Assembly (NCBI GenBank): GCA_938092195.1
Contig: CALKHD010000089.1
Location: 1-17,264, forward strand
Origin: an uncultured Flavobacteriales bacterium
GTDB lineage: Bacteria > Bacteroidota > Bacteroidia > Flavobacteriales_D > Sanyastnellaceae
Reading direction: 5' to 3'
Length of the DNA stretch: 17,264 nt
The position numbers were made by a program, and so were the translations under genes. Positions 1 through 6,637 of this stretch are shown one piece after another. Positions within the stretch are counted from its first letter, which is position 1. Every line of letters begins with the position of its first letter. The notes under the pieces are model-generated. The model saw nothing but the letters and a program-made list of their open reading frames with translations. It was not told where the DNA came from and did not search any database.

Positions 1-648
1 GGCATCAAAATGGTGCTCAGTGGAGAAGGCGCCGACGAGCTGTTTGGAGGCTACTTGTATTTCCACATGGCCCCTAACGCGAAAGAATTCCATGAAGAAA
101 CCGTCCGCAAAGTCATGGGACTTCACCAGTACGACTGTGCCCGCGCCAACAAATCCATGATGGCCTGGGGCATTGAAGCGCGCGTCCCCTTCTTGGACAG
201 GGAATTCATTGACTACGCCATGCGGTTGGATCCAGCAGTCAAAATGGGCGGTGCTGGAAAAATTGAAAAAGCCGCCATTCGCGATGCCTTTGTTGGGGAA
301 ATTCCTGAAGAAATTCTGCAGCGTCAAAAAGAACAATTCAGCGACGGCGTTGGATACGGATGGATCGATGGCGTTCAAGATCACGCCGCCAGTCATGTAT
401 CCGATGAAGACTTGGCACGCGCCCACGTTCGGTTCCCCATCAATCCGCCAGCCACCAAGGAAGGATACTTCTTCCGCGTGCTGTTCGAGAATCACTTCCC
501 CTCTGCGGCCGCGGCTTCTACAGTCCCCGGTGGCAAAAGCGTGGCTTGCAGCACCGAGAAAGCCCTGGAATGGGATGAACGCTTAAAAAACAACATCGAC
601 CCCAGCGGTCGAGCAGTGGGCGGTGTACACCAAGATGCCTACGATTGA
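1..648 (+). CDS. asnB: Asparagine synthase B (glutamine-hydrolysing), C-terminal part, 5' truncated by window edge
   Basis: This is the C-terminal 215 residues of a class B asparagine synthetase, which makes asparagine from aspartate, glutamine and ATP in the cytoplasm. The frame is open to base 1 (reading G-I-K-M), so roughly the first 340 residues, including the glutaminase domain, lie outside the window if the family length of about 550 residues holds. The fragment begins with the synthetase-domain ATP-binding motif SGEGADELFGGY. It continues with stretches I recall as nearly identical in E. coli AsnB: YDCARANKSMMAWGIEARVPFLD, quoted only in part as YDCARANK and EARVPFLD, then RQKEQFSDGVGY, PGGKSVACS and the terminal DPSGRAVG...HQ. 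The C-terminus appears complete and ends at a TGA. No downstream gene overlaps it. Identification is firm; only the start is missing. Confidence 0.97.
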   Translation, partial: GIKMVLSGEGADELFGGYLYFHMAPNAKEFHEETVRKVMGLHQYDCARANKSMMAWGIEARVPFLDREFIDYAMRLDPAVKMGGAGKIEKAAIRDAFVGEIPEEILQRQKEQFSDGVGYGWIDGVQDHAASHVSDEDLARAHVRFPINPPATKEGYFFRVLFENHFPSAAAASTVPGGKSVACSTEKALEWDERLKNNIDPSGRAVGGVHQDAYD

Positions 649-743
649 CCCGTTCAATTGTCACGCACTCCGTTCAGGCGTCTTCTGTGCCTTCAATTCA
701 CGCTTGAACACGTAAATGCTATTGAAAATGCGTATCCTTCAGC

Positions 744-1130
744 ATGCGCATCCAATACCGCCACGAAACAGACACTGGGGCGGTCTACACCTTGACCCAA
801 GAAAACGACTTGCTCCACGTGAGAAGCCGTGTTCCCCAACTCGAATTGAGGTGGCGAAATGAACGTTGGGTTCCGGAAAGGAATTGGCTAGAACGCGAAT
901 ACACCTACCCCATTGACGTTGGCCTAGACGAATACTTTGCTCGGTTCCTCCCCTTCCTCAACGGAAAGTCATTGGGCTCTGCCCCCGACTTTGGAATCGA
1001 AGGGTCTGCCTTCATCGGGAAGTGGTTCAACTTCCAATCCTCTGGCAAGCCCACAGGGTCCAATCTTGCGCATCAACACATCCTGAGAACGGCGGCCGAT
1101 TTTTACGGAGTGCCCTCTTTGTTTGGCTGA
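744..1130 (+). CDS. Hypothetical protein, 128 residues
   Basis: I do not recognise this family. The frame gives a soluble, cytoplasmic-looking protein rich in Arg, Glu and aromatic residues (WRNERWVPERNW, DEYFARFLPFL), with no signal peptide, membrane helix or cysteine motif. The codons mostly end in C or G, like the neighbouring real genes, and the protein stays well-behaved over its length. The best initiator is the ATG at 744; there is no clear Shine-Dalgarno sequence, which is common in Bacteroidota. It lies 95 bases after asnB on the same strand and converges with the propeller gene, leaving 24 bases between the stop codons. It could be co-transcribed with asnB. A non-coding reading is possible but less likely. 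Confidence 0.65.
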   Translation: MRIQYRHETDTGAVYTLTQENDLLHVRSRVPQLELRWRNERWVPERNWLEREYTYPIDVGLDEYFARFLPFLNGKSLGSAPDFGIEGSAFIGKWFNFQSSGKPTGSNLAHQHILRTAADFYGVPSLFG

Positions 1131-1154
1131 GGGGCTCGGGCCCACACAAACCCG

Positions 1155-2378
1155 TCAATCCGCGAGGCGGAATACTGTCTTGGCACTTCCATCCAAGAAT
1201 CGCACCACCTGCAAGCCAGAATGACCGGTTGCACAAGGACGACCCAATAAATCAAACCGCCCAGTCTCCACTTTGAGCTCCGACGGAATGCCCAACGCAT
1301 TGGACACCGATGATGTTTGAGGTGAAGCCACGATTTTTCCTGGGGCGATGCCAGTCGACAATGAAGAGAGCAGCTCTCCATTCATGTCCATGACGTCAAT
1401 GGATCCCGTGGACGCAAAATCTGTTCCTCCCAACATCACAAATCCCGGAACAGCACACATGGAGTAAGCGGACAATCCATTGCCTGGCCAATTCTCACCA
1501 GCCGTCAGGACGTTGGCATCGGCTTTCCGAAAGTCTCCTTCTCCGTAGACCTGAAACACCACTTCATCGTCCATGATGGCCGCAGCACCGCAACCGGCTG
1601 TGGTCTCTGCAACCACCAAGGTGTTGACCTCTGACCCAGAATCAACACTGCTAAGAGAAGTCGACTCGTATTGTCTGGCATTCACCGAGACCACTCCTTC
1701 TTCTGTTGCAAACAAATGCACAGGGTTGAGTCCTTCTGGCCCCAAGTCAAGCTCTGAATATTCGCCGGAAGCCAAATCCAAACGCCCCACCAAACCCACT
1801 TCTTGGCCATAGGCAAACGCATTGTTGATGGCCACATAAACCACACCATTGACCAACGCCATGGATTCAGAGGCAAACGCGGGGCCAGCGCCAGAACTGG
1901 CCTCCCAGCCTGCCTGCCAGCTCAAATCCGTCCTGTCCAAGGAGACCAGAAATTGATCAAATTCCACCGAGCCAAAGGTGACCGGGTCGTAATCCCCTCG
2001 CGTGACCAGCAATTGATCATCGGTGAGCAACAATTTGCGTGCACCTTCCAAAGCCTGTTGCGCCAGAATTTCCCCAGTGAAAGCATTCATGCGATACACG
2101 GTGTCCTCTGCAGAAATGAACACCTCTTCACCGGCCTCATCCAGAATACAGTCCACCGCAAAAGAGTGGCCCTCAAAAACATGCAAAACCTCGAATGAAG
2201 GCTCTTCCACGTCCCATTGAAAAGTCCCCAATCGAGGCGATTCCAAGACTTCCCCAGAGTAGAAATCCTGGGCACCTTCGCACAACACAAAGGCTTGCTG
2301 GGCTTTCACACCTGTTTGTGCCAATCCAATAAATGCCACCATCAGGGCGGTCAAAGATGCATGTGCTCGGAGGGTCAT
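1155..2378 (-). CDS. Secreted propeller-like protein with T9SS type A C-terminal sorting signal
   Basis: A 407-residue exported protein. The frame is open further upstream to an ATG ending at 2444, but the ATG at 2376-2378 is preferred because it starts a good signal peptide: MTLRAHASL, a hydrophobic stretch, and cleavage after GVKAQ. The body consists of short beta-strand-like segments alternating with Gly/Asp turns (for example SGEVLESP, DDQLLVTRGD, NGVVYVAINNA, GLVGRLDLASGEYSEL). This is the pattern of WD/YncE-like beta-propellers that track values along a chain, although no blade motif is exact. The last 40 residues (GRFDLLGR...GLQVVRFLDGSAKTV) match the type A sorting domain that sends proteins through the T9SS to the cell surface. 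It is divergent from the seven-gene block and shares its 96-base upstream region. Function is unknown; surface location is the main inference. Confidence 0.85.
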   Translation of the reverse strand: MTLRAHASLTALMVAFIGLAQTGVKAQQAFVLCEGAQDFYSGEVLESPRLGTFQWDVEEPSFEVLHVFEGHSFAVDCILDEAGEEVFISAEDTVYRMNAFTGEILAQQALEGARKLLLTDDQLLVTRGDYDPVTFGSVEFDQFLVSLDRTDLSWQAGWEASSGAGPAFASESMALVNGVVYVAINNAFAYGQEVGLVGRLDLASGEYSELDLGPEGLNPVHLFATEEGVVSVNARQYESTSLSSVDSGSEVNTLVVAETTAGCGAAAIMDDEVVFQVYGEGDFRKADANVLTAGENWPGNGLSAYSMCAVPGFVMLGGTDFASTGSIDVMDMNGELLSSLSTGIAPGKIVASPQTSSVSNALGIPSELKVETGRFDLLGRPCATGHSGLQVVRFLDGSAKTVFRLAD

Positions 2379-2474
2379 GGTTCGGGTTTTGTTTAAGGGT
2401 GCGAAGCTATTGTTCAGCAAGCGCAAATCAACCTTTAAAGGCACAAGACGTTATCTTGAAGAGCCCAAAGGAAC
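2379..2474. promoter_or_regulatory. Divergent promoter region between the propeller gene and the seven-gene block
   Basis: These 96 bases separate two divergent starts and should hold promoters for both. On the minus strand, TAGCTTCG (2402-2409) is one mismatch from the Bacteroidota -7 element TAnnTTTG. A TTG (2429-2431) lies 19 bases upstream of it, matching the -33 spacing, and the ATG follows about 24 bases downstream. On the plus strand a weaker TATCTTG lies at 2452-2458 without a convincing -33 partner. An AAAGGA at 2466-2471 precedes the ATG at 2475 and could act as a ribosome site. The elements are short and judged by eye. Confidence 0.35.
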
Positions 2475-3365
2475 ATGATTCGCATTCTCCCCCTGTTGAT
2501 TCTTCTGACCGTGATGGCCATTGGCTGTTCTCCGGAAGAGATCTACATCGACAACAACCCCGTTCCTGCATACAGCGGAGTTCCCACCGTCAAGCTCAAC
2601 GCATACCTCACTCGGGTTTACATCGACCTCATCGGCAGAGAGCCCTTGAGTGCAGAATTGACGTTGGAAAGGGAGCGCCTTCGGCAAGACGATCTTTCCG
2701 TCACCGCTCGGTTGGACCTTGCTGAACGGTTGATGGGCCAAGACACCGCTTTCATCGATCCCTATGACCGCAAACTCATCGACGACCTCTCAGGCCGGTT
2801 TCTAGACGGAATCAACCACGAATCTCTGATCGCTGAAGTCGCCTCGCTGCGGTCCGACGCCCTTCAAGATTCATTGGCCGGCGGCGATGCCTACCCGCAA
2901 ATCCAAGCCGAAGCCAACCGTTTGGACTCCACCGTCCAATCCGTTTATGCATTTCGAGCAGGAACCATCGGGTGGAGAGAAGTCAACCGAAGGCATTGCG
3001 ACAACCCAGAGTATGACATCATCAACATGAACAGCTTCAATTTTGTCAATGCGACATTCGATGATTTGCTCGGTCGTTACCCGACAGAAGCAGAATTCGA
3101 GCAAGCATACACAGCTGTCGAGTTCAATTCCCCGGCAGTTTTGTTCGGGGGCCCCATCAACGATAAATCCACCTATTTGCAACAAATGGTGAATGACCTC
3201 GAATTTGAGGACGCCGCGATCCGCTGGAGTGCTGAAAGGCTCTTGGTTCGCCCCATCACCGGTGCCGAAATCGCAGCCTGGAGAGAAGTCACCGGACAGC
3301 AAGTCGACATCCGTCTCCTTCAAAAACTGTTGGTCACCTCCGACGAATACGCCGATTTCGAATGA
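2475..3365 (+). CDS. Lipoprotein with DUF1549/DUF1553-like ends
   Basis: A 296-residue lipoprotein, first gene of the block. The N-terminus MIRILPLLILLTV leads to a lipobox with the lipidated Cys at residue 18. After a short linker, YLTRVYIDLIGREPLSAEL (residues about 44-62) resembles the opening of DUF1549, whose usual form is about 'R-x-YLDLTGxPPTxEE'. The C-terminal third has LLGRYPTEAEFE, LVRPITGAEIAAW and the final LLVTSDEYADFE, resembling the closing part of DUF1553 ('R-x-PT-x-E ... LLNSxEFL'). It is far shorter than the planctomycete DUF1549/1553 proteins and has no CxxCH cytochrome domain. The family link is by motif resemblance only. It overlaps the next gene by 4 bases. A structural or partner role for the DUF1501 protein downstream is inferred from context; no catalytic residues are evident. 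Confidence 0.85.
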   Translation: MIRILPLLILLTVMAIGCSPEEIYIDNNPVPAYSGVPTVKLNAYLTRVYIDLIGREPLSAELTLERERLRQDDLSVTARLDLAERLMGQDTAFIDPYDRKLIDDLSGRFLDGINHESLIAEVASLRSDALQDSLAGGDAYPQIQAEANRLDSTVQSVYAFRAGTIGWREVNRRHCDNPEYDIINMNSFNFVNATFDDLLGRYPTEAEFEQAYTAVEFNSPAVLFGGPINDKSTYLQQMVNDLEFEDAAIRWSAERLLVRPITGAEIAAWREVTGQQVDIRLLQKLLVTSDEYADFE

Positions 3366-3871
3366 CACGAAGCCCATTCAAAACCATGCGAACTGCTGGG
3401 TTCACCGCACTCCTATTGGCCTTGACGGCCTCGGGGTGTCAGGTCGAACCCGACGTGACTTACGGATTGGAGACCTTGGAATTGGGTTCTGCCACAGCCG
3501 ACAAGGACCGGCTGAAGTCCCTGGACCAATGGATCGTGATTCTGCATGCCGACTTGTTCGGTGAGTCTCTTGGCAGTGCGGATTTGTTCGACATCAAACA
3601 GGCGTTCATGAGTGTGGGTGACCAAGCCTTGGCCCGTGAGGTGCTCATTTCAAACTTCATGCAAGACCCAAACGTTGTGTTGCCCGATCCTGCGGAAATC
3701 TTGAATGACCCGGACACCTTCATCAACGACACCTACGTTCGATTCTTGGTTCGTTACCCCACAGAAGCTGAACGGACTTGGCTCAAGAACTTCTTGTCTG
3801 CCAACCCAACGGTGACACCAGAATTGATGTTCACGGCCTTTGCCCTGAGCGAAGAATACCTCCACTACTGA
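3362..3871 (+). CDS. Small lipoprotein, short paralogue of the preceding gene
   Basis: A 169-residue lipoprotein. The start at 3362 overlaps the previous stop (ATGA) and is chosen for that coupling; an internal ATG at 3386 would also give a proper signal. The lipidated Cys is residue 26 (LTASGC). Its layout mirrors the preceding protein in shortened form: WIVILHADLFGESLGSADL corresponds to AYLTRVYIDLIGREPLSAEL, FLVRYPTEAER to LLGRYPTEAEF, and the final FALSEEYLHY to LVTSDEYADFE. It therefore appears to be a paralogue that lost, or never had, the middle region. It ends 4 bases before the DUF1501 gene. Function is unknown; envelope anchoring and partnership with neighbours are inferred. Confidence 0.85.
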   Translation: MTRSPFKTMRTAGFTALLLALTASGCQVEPDVTYGLETLELGSATADKDRLKSLDQWIVILHADLFGESLGSADLFDIKQAFMSVGDQALAREVLISNFMQDPNVVLPDPAEILNDPDTFINDTYVRFLVRYPTEAERTWLKNFLSANPTVTPELMFTAFALSEEYLHY

Positions 3872-3875
3872 CCCT

Positions 3876-5210
3876 ATGAAACGCAGATCTTTTCTCAAGA
3901 AAACGGGGTTGGCTGCCGCAGGGTCGGCAGTTGCCCCCTTCATTCTGCCATCGGGACGCTTGTTTGCGGCCTCGGGTCGCAGGATGGCCCACCATGTGGT
4001 GATGGTCGCTTTTGCTGGAGGTGTTCGCCAACAAGAAAGCTATTTGCGGCGATACGTCGATGACAGCCAAGGCGAACCCTATCCGGGCAACATCATGTCC
4101 AATCTGTTGACAGGTGAAGCACCCATTGCCAAAATTGTCTACGGCACAGGCGTTGGCGGAATCAACCCCATCCCAGCATTGCTTCCAGAGCCATTGGAGC
4201 AACTGGGAACCACCTTTGGCGAGGTGCGTTCCTTGAGTGCAGGTCACTTTGGCGGCCTCAACTCGTTGGTGCAAGGTGCGGACCCCGGGGGGCAAGGACT
4301 GAAGCAAAGGCCCTTGCAGCCCACCATTTTTGAATACCTCAGAAGACACGGGGGATATTCTGCCACCGACACCTGGTTTGTGGGCAATGGCATCGGAGGC
4401 TCCATCCCCATGCTCAACCACAGCAACCACCCCCAATACGGGGCGGAATACGCCGGGAATTTCTTCGCGCCTACAACCACTTTTTTAGGACCAGGAGAAC
4501 CTGCATTTGCCAATGCCGAGACCCACCATCCAGAAAATGAGTTGGCCCCCATGCAAAAAATGAAGGCCTTCTTGGACCAACAATTCAACGCGGACGGGTC
4601 TGGTGGTTTCGGAGGAGGCTTGAACAACACCGACGACGAAAAGGAGGAAATCAAAGCCTTCATGAAATTGATGTTTGAAAAGGTGGACAACAATGCGATC
4701 AACCTCCCCCCGGTCACAGACAACCGGGACACGGCCACCGTGGGCTTCACTTGCGAGCTCTTGTCTCATTTCAAGCCGGCCTTCACCATGGTGAACTTGA
4801 GCTCTGTGGATTCCTGCCACTCCAATTTCACCACCTACTTGAGCGCCTTGCACCGGGCCGATCATGCCGTGGGGCATTTGTGGAACCACATTCAATCCAT
4901 TCCAGAAATGGCGGGAAACACCACCCTGATTTTGACCCCGGAGTGCGGACGAAATTTGCAACCCAACAACATTTTGGATCAGAACGACTGGCGCGCCTAC
5001 GACCACAGCGACGAAAACAGCCGCAGGATTTTCACGATGATGGCGGGCCCCGACGTCCCGACCAACCTGACCATTGGAGGAGAAGGCAATCCGGTTGGGC
5101 TCGTGACCGACACCATGATGACCGTGTGCGACCTCTTGGGCGTGATGCCCGAAGTCCAAGCAGCCAACTTGGTGTTTCCAGACACTGACAGCTTATTCAA
5201 TCGAATCTGA
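3876..5210 (+). CDS. Tat-exported DUF1501 family protein
   Basis: A 444-residue protein of the DUF1501 group, distant relatives of the alkaline phosphatase/sulfatase fold. It begins with a classic twin-arginine signal, RRSFLKK at residues 3-9, followed by an Ala-rich segment and PFILPSGRLFAASG, so it is exported folded, possibly with cofactor or metal. HHVVMVAFAGGV (39-50) forms the first strand of the domain. Near the C-terminus TPECGR (E356, R359) and YDHSDENSRR (D376, H377) fit the family pattern 'SEFGR ... DH', which supplies metal-ligand-like residues in this fold. The usual Phe of EFGR is Cys357 here, and the N-terminal GG is followed by VRQQES rather than the Ser/Asp-rich segment I recall. 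The length is normal for the family. It sits between DUF1549/1553-like lipoproteins and a haem-like lipoprotein. The substrate is not known. Confidence 0.9.
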   Translation: MKRRSFLKKTGLAAAGSAVAPFILPSGRLFAASGRRMAHHVVMVAFAGGVRQQESYLRRYVDDSQGEPYPGNIMSNLLTGEAPIAKIVYGTGVGGINPIPALLPEPLEQLGTTFGEVRSLSAGHFGGLNSLVQGADPGGQGLKQRPLQPTIFEYLRRHGGYSATDTWFVGNGIGGSIPMLNHSNHPQYGAEYAGNFFAPTTTFLGPGEPAFANAETHHPENELAPMQKMKAFLDQQFNADGSGGFGGGLNNTDDEKEEIKAFMKLMFEKVDNNAINLPPVTDNRDTATVGFTCELLSHFKPAFTMVNLSSVDSCHSNFTTYLSALHRADHAVGHLWNHIQSIPEMAGNTTLILTPECGRNLQPNNILDQNDWRAYDHSDENSRRIFTMMAGPDVPTNLTIGGEGNPVGLVTDTMMTVCDLLGVMPEVQAANLVFPDTDSLFNRI

Positions 5211-6181
5211 TGCGCGCATACCCGGGACTTTTGCTGTGGACTTGGATGGCGGCCTTCGCCGTTGCCACAGCTGTGGGATGTTCTGCAGAACCTCCGCCCA
5301 ACCCTTACGAAAACCTCCCTCCTGTGGTCACAGAGGTCGGGTTTTTGGTCCCCGATTTGCCCGAGGACAACTTCGCTTGGATCCATCAGCAAGTGCTCAA
5401 GCCAACCTGCTCCAACAGTGGTTGCCACGACGGAACGTTCGAGCCTGATTTTCGCACGGTGGGCTCCTCTTGGAACACCTTGGTTAACCATCCAGTCATT
5501 GCCAACAATGCCGACATGGGTTTCACAAGGCGTGTGGTCCCAGGCGATGTCGCCCAATCGTTTTTGTACGAGCGATTGACGGTGAACATTCCCAACACCT
5601 CTGGCATGATGCCGTTGGAAGTGGATGCGTCCAGTGATTTTGAAGAGCGCAGGCCGGAATACTTGGAGGCCATCCAACAGTGGATCGACGCTGGAGCGCC
5701 CGACGTCAATGGTCAAGTGGCTTCTTCCGAAGGCCTCTCCCTGCCACCTCAGGTGCATGGTTTTGGTGTGTTTCCCCCCGACCTCTCTGAAGGAGCCTAC
5801 CCACGTGCAGAGGGTCCTGGGATTCAACCCGTTTTGGTGGAGGCTTCAAACGTTCAGGTATTCATCGCCGTGACCGACGACCAATTGGGGTTGAACGATT
5901 TGGATTGCCGTTGGGCATTGGGGGCGGACGTGCAAGACGCCTCTTCAGCCGAAGATGGCGGAACGTTCAGCGAAGCTCCCTTTGTGTTCAATGCGCCCAC
6001 TTTTTCTGGCAGCACCGAAACGTATGGGTTGTCGGCCACCATTGATTTAACAGGTCAGCCACCGGGCACAGAATTAACCCTGCAAATCCGGGCCAGCGAT
6101 GGAGATTCCGATGCCTTCGCACCTCAGGACAACAGCCCCGACTACATACAGCTCCTTTACCGCTTGCGCATCCAATCCTGA
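5210..6181 (+). CDS. Lipoprotein with CX4CH cytochrome-like motif
   Basis: A 323-residue lipoprotein; the start is fixed by a 1-base overlap with the DUF1501 stop. The lipidated Cys is residue 24 (ATAVGC). The N-terminal half carries KPTCSNSGCHDG, with C67, C72 and H73 forming a CX4CH motif. It is followed by a segment like the planctomycete-type cytochrome domain: V-P-G-D-x-x-x-S-F-L-Y-E-R at about 114-126, then GMMPLE with M133/M134 as a possible axial ligand, then a helix ending in IQQWIDAGAPD. Classical haem c attachment uses CX2CH, so haem binding is plausible but unproven. From about residue 190 it changes to a beta-rich domain (VQVFIAVTDDQLGL ... ELTLQIRASDGD) of no recognised family. 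A role as electron carrier or structural partner for the exported complex is inferred. Confidence 0.85.
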   Translation: MRAYPGLLLWTWMAAFAVATAVGCSAEPPPNPYENLPPVVTEVGFLVPDLPEDNFAWIHQQVLKPTCSNSGCHDGTFEPDFRTVGSSWNTLVNHPVIANNADMGFTRRVVPGDVAQSFLYERLTVNIPNTSGMMPLEVDASSDFEERRPEYLEAIQQWIDAGAPDVNGQVASSEGLSLPPQVHGFGVFPPDLSEGAYPRAEGPGIQPVLVEASNVQVFIAVTDDQLGLNDLDCRWALGADVQDASSAEDGGTFSEAPFVFNAPTFSGSTETYGLSATIDLTGQPPGTELTLQIRASDGDSDAFAPQDNSPDYIQLLYRLRIQS

Positions 6182-6630
6182 TGACCCGATTGAACGCCCT
6201 CCTTTTGCTCATGACCGCGGGCTTGGCCCATTCCGGTTGCTCCCCTGAAGAGGTGGACCCCGTGGCCCCTGCACTCGAGTGGGTCTCCATCAGCCACACC
6301 ACCATAGCGTCGTTTGCCACCCCCATGGTGGTCACCTTGCAATACCGCGATCACCAAGGCGACTTGGGGTGGTCAGATCCAGATATCCACGCCTTGGAAG
6401 TGTTGGACGCCCGACTCGAGGCACCCGATACTTATCATGTTCCTCCACTCACACCCGATGGCATGGAACTCGACATCCAAGGCACCTTTGACGTCCATCT
6501 GCCCCCCTTGTTTCTTCTGGGAAACGGTGGAGACGAATCCACGCGGTTGACATTCAGAATCACAGACCGGGCAGGAAATGCTTCCAATGCTGTGACAAGT
6601 CCCCTGCTCTTGATCACCGACACCCTCTAA
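6181..6630 (+). CDS. Small beta-rich lipoprotein
   Basis: A 149-residue lipoprotein whose start overlaps the previous stop by one base (TGATG). The signal is MTRLNALLLLMTAGLAHSGC with the lipidated Cys at residue 20. The mature part (VSISHTTIASF, MVVTLQYRDHQGDLGW, STRLTFRITDRAGNASN) reads like one immunoglobulin-like or cadherin-like beta domain. Such lipoproteins are frequent in Bacteroidota, but I cannot assign a family. The phrase 'YRDHQGDLGWSDPDI' is acidic and turn-rich, compatible with calcium binding. It echoes the beta domain at the C-terminus of the preceding protein in style, not clearly in sequence. It ends 7 bases before the CHU_C protein. Confidence 0.8.
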   Translation: MTRLNALLLLMTAGLAHSGCSPEEVDPVAPALEWVSISHTTIASFATPMVVTLQYRDHQGDLGWSDPDIHALEVLDARLEAPDTYHVPPLTPDGMELDIQGTFDVHLPPLFLLGNGGDESTRLTFRITDRAGNASNAVTSPLLLITDTL

Positions 6631-6637
6631 ATCCTCG

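Noticed and set aside
1132..1145. Short GC-rich hairpin (GGGC/GCCC) between the convergent genes
   Set aside because: The stem is only four base pairs with no T run on either strand, too weak to call a terminator.
2379..2444. Upstream ATG (ending at 2444) for the propeller gene
   Set aside because: It would put 22 polar residues before the signal peptide and use up most of the divergent promoter region; the ATG at 2376-2378 starts a normal signal peptide.
2333..2725. Plus-strand open frame spanning the divergent region into the first lipoprotein gene
   Set aside because: It overlaps two better supported genes and encodes a Ser/Arg/His-rich product with no signal or domain.
4485..5827. Long minus-strand open frames opposite the DUF1501 and CX4CH genes
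   Set aside because: The plus-strand frames have clear signals and family motifs; the antisense products are His/Arg/Gly-rich with no recognisable domain.
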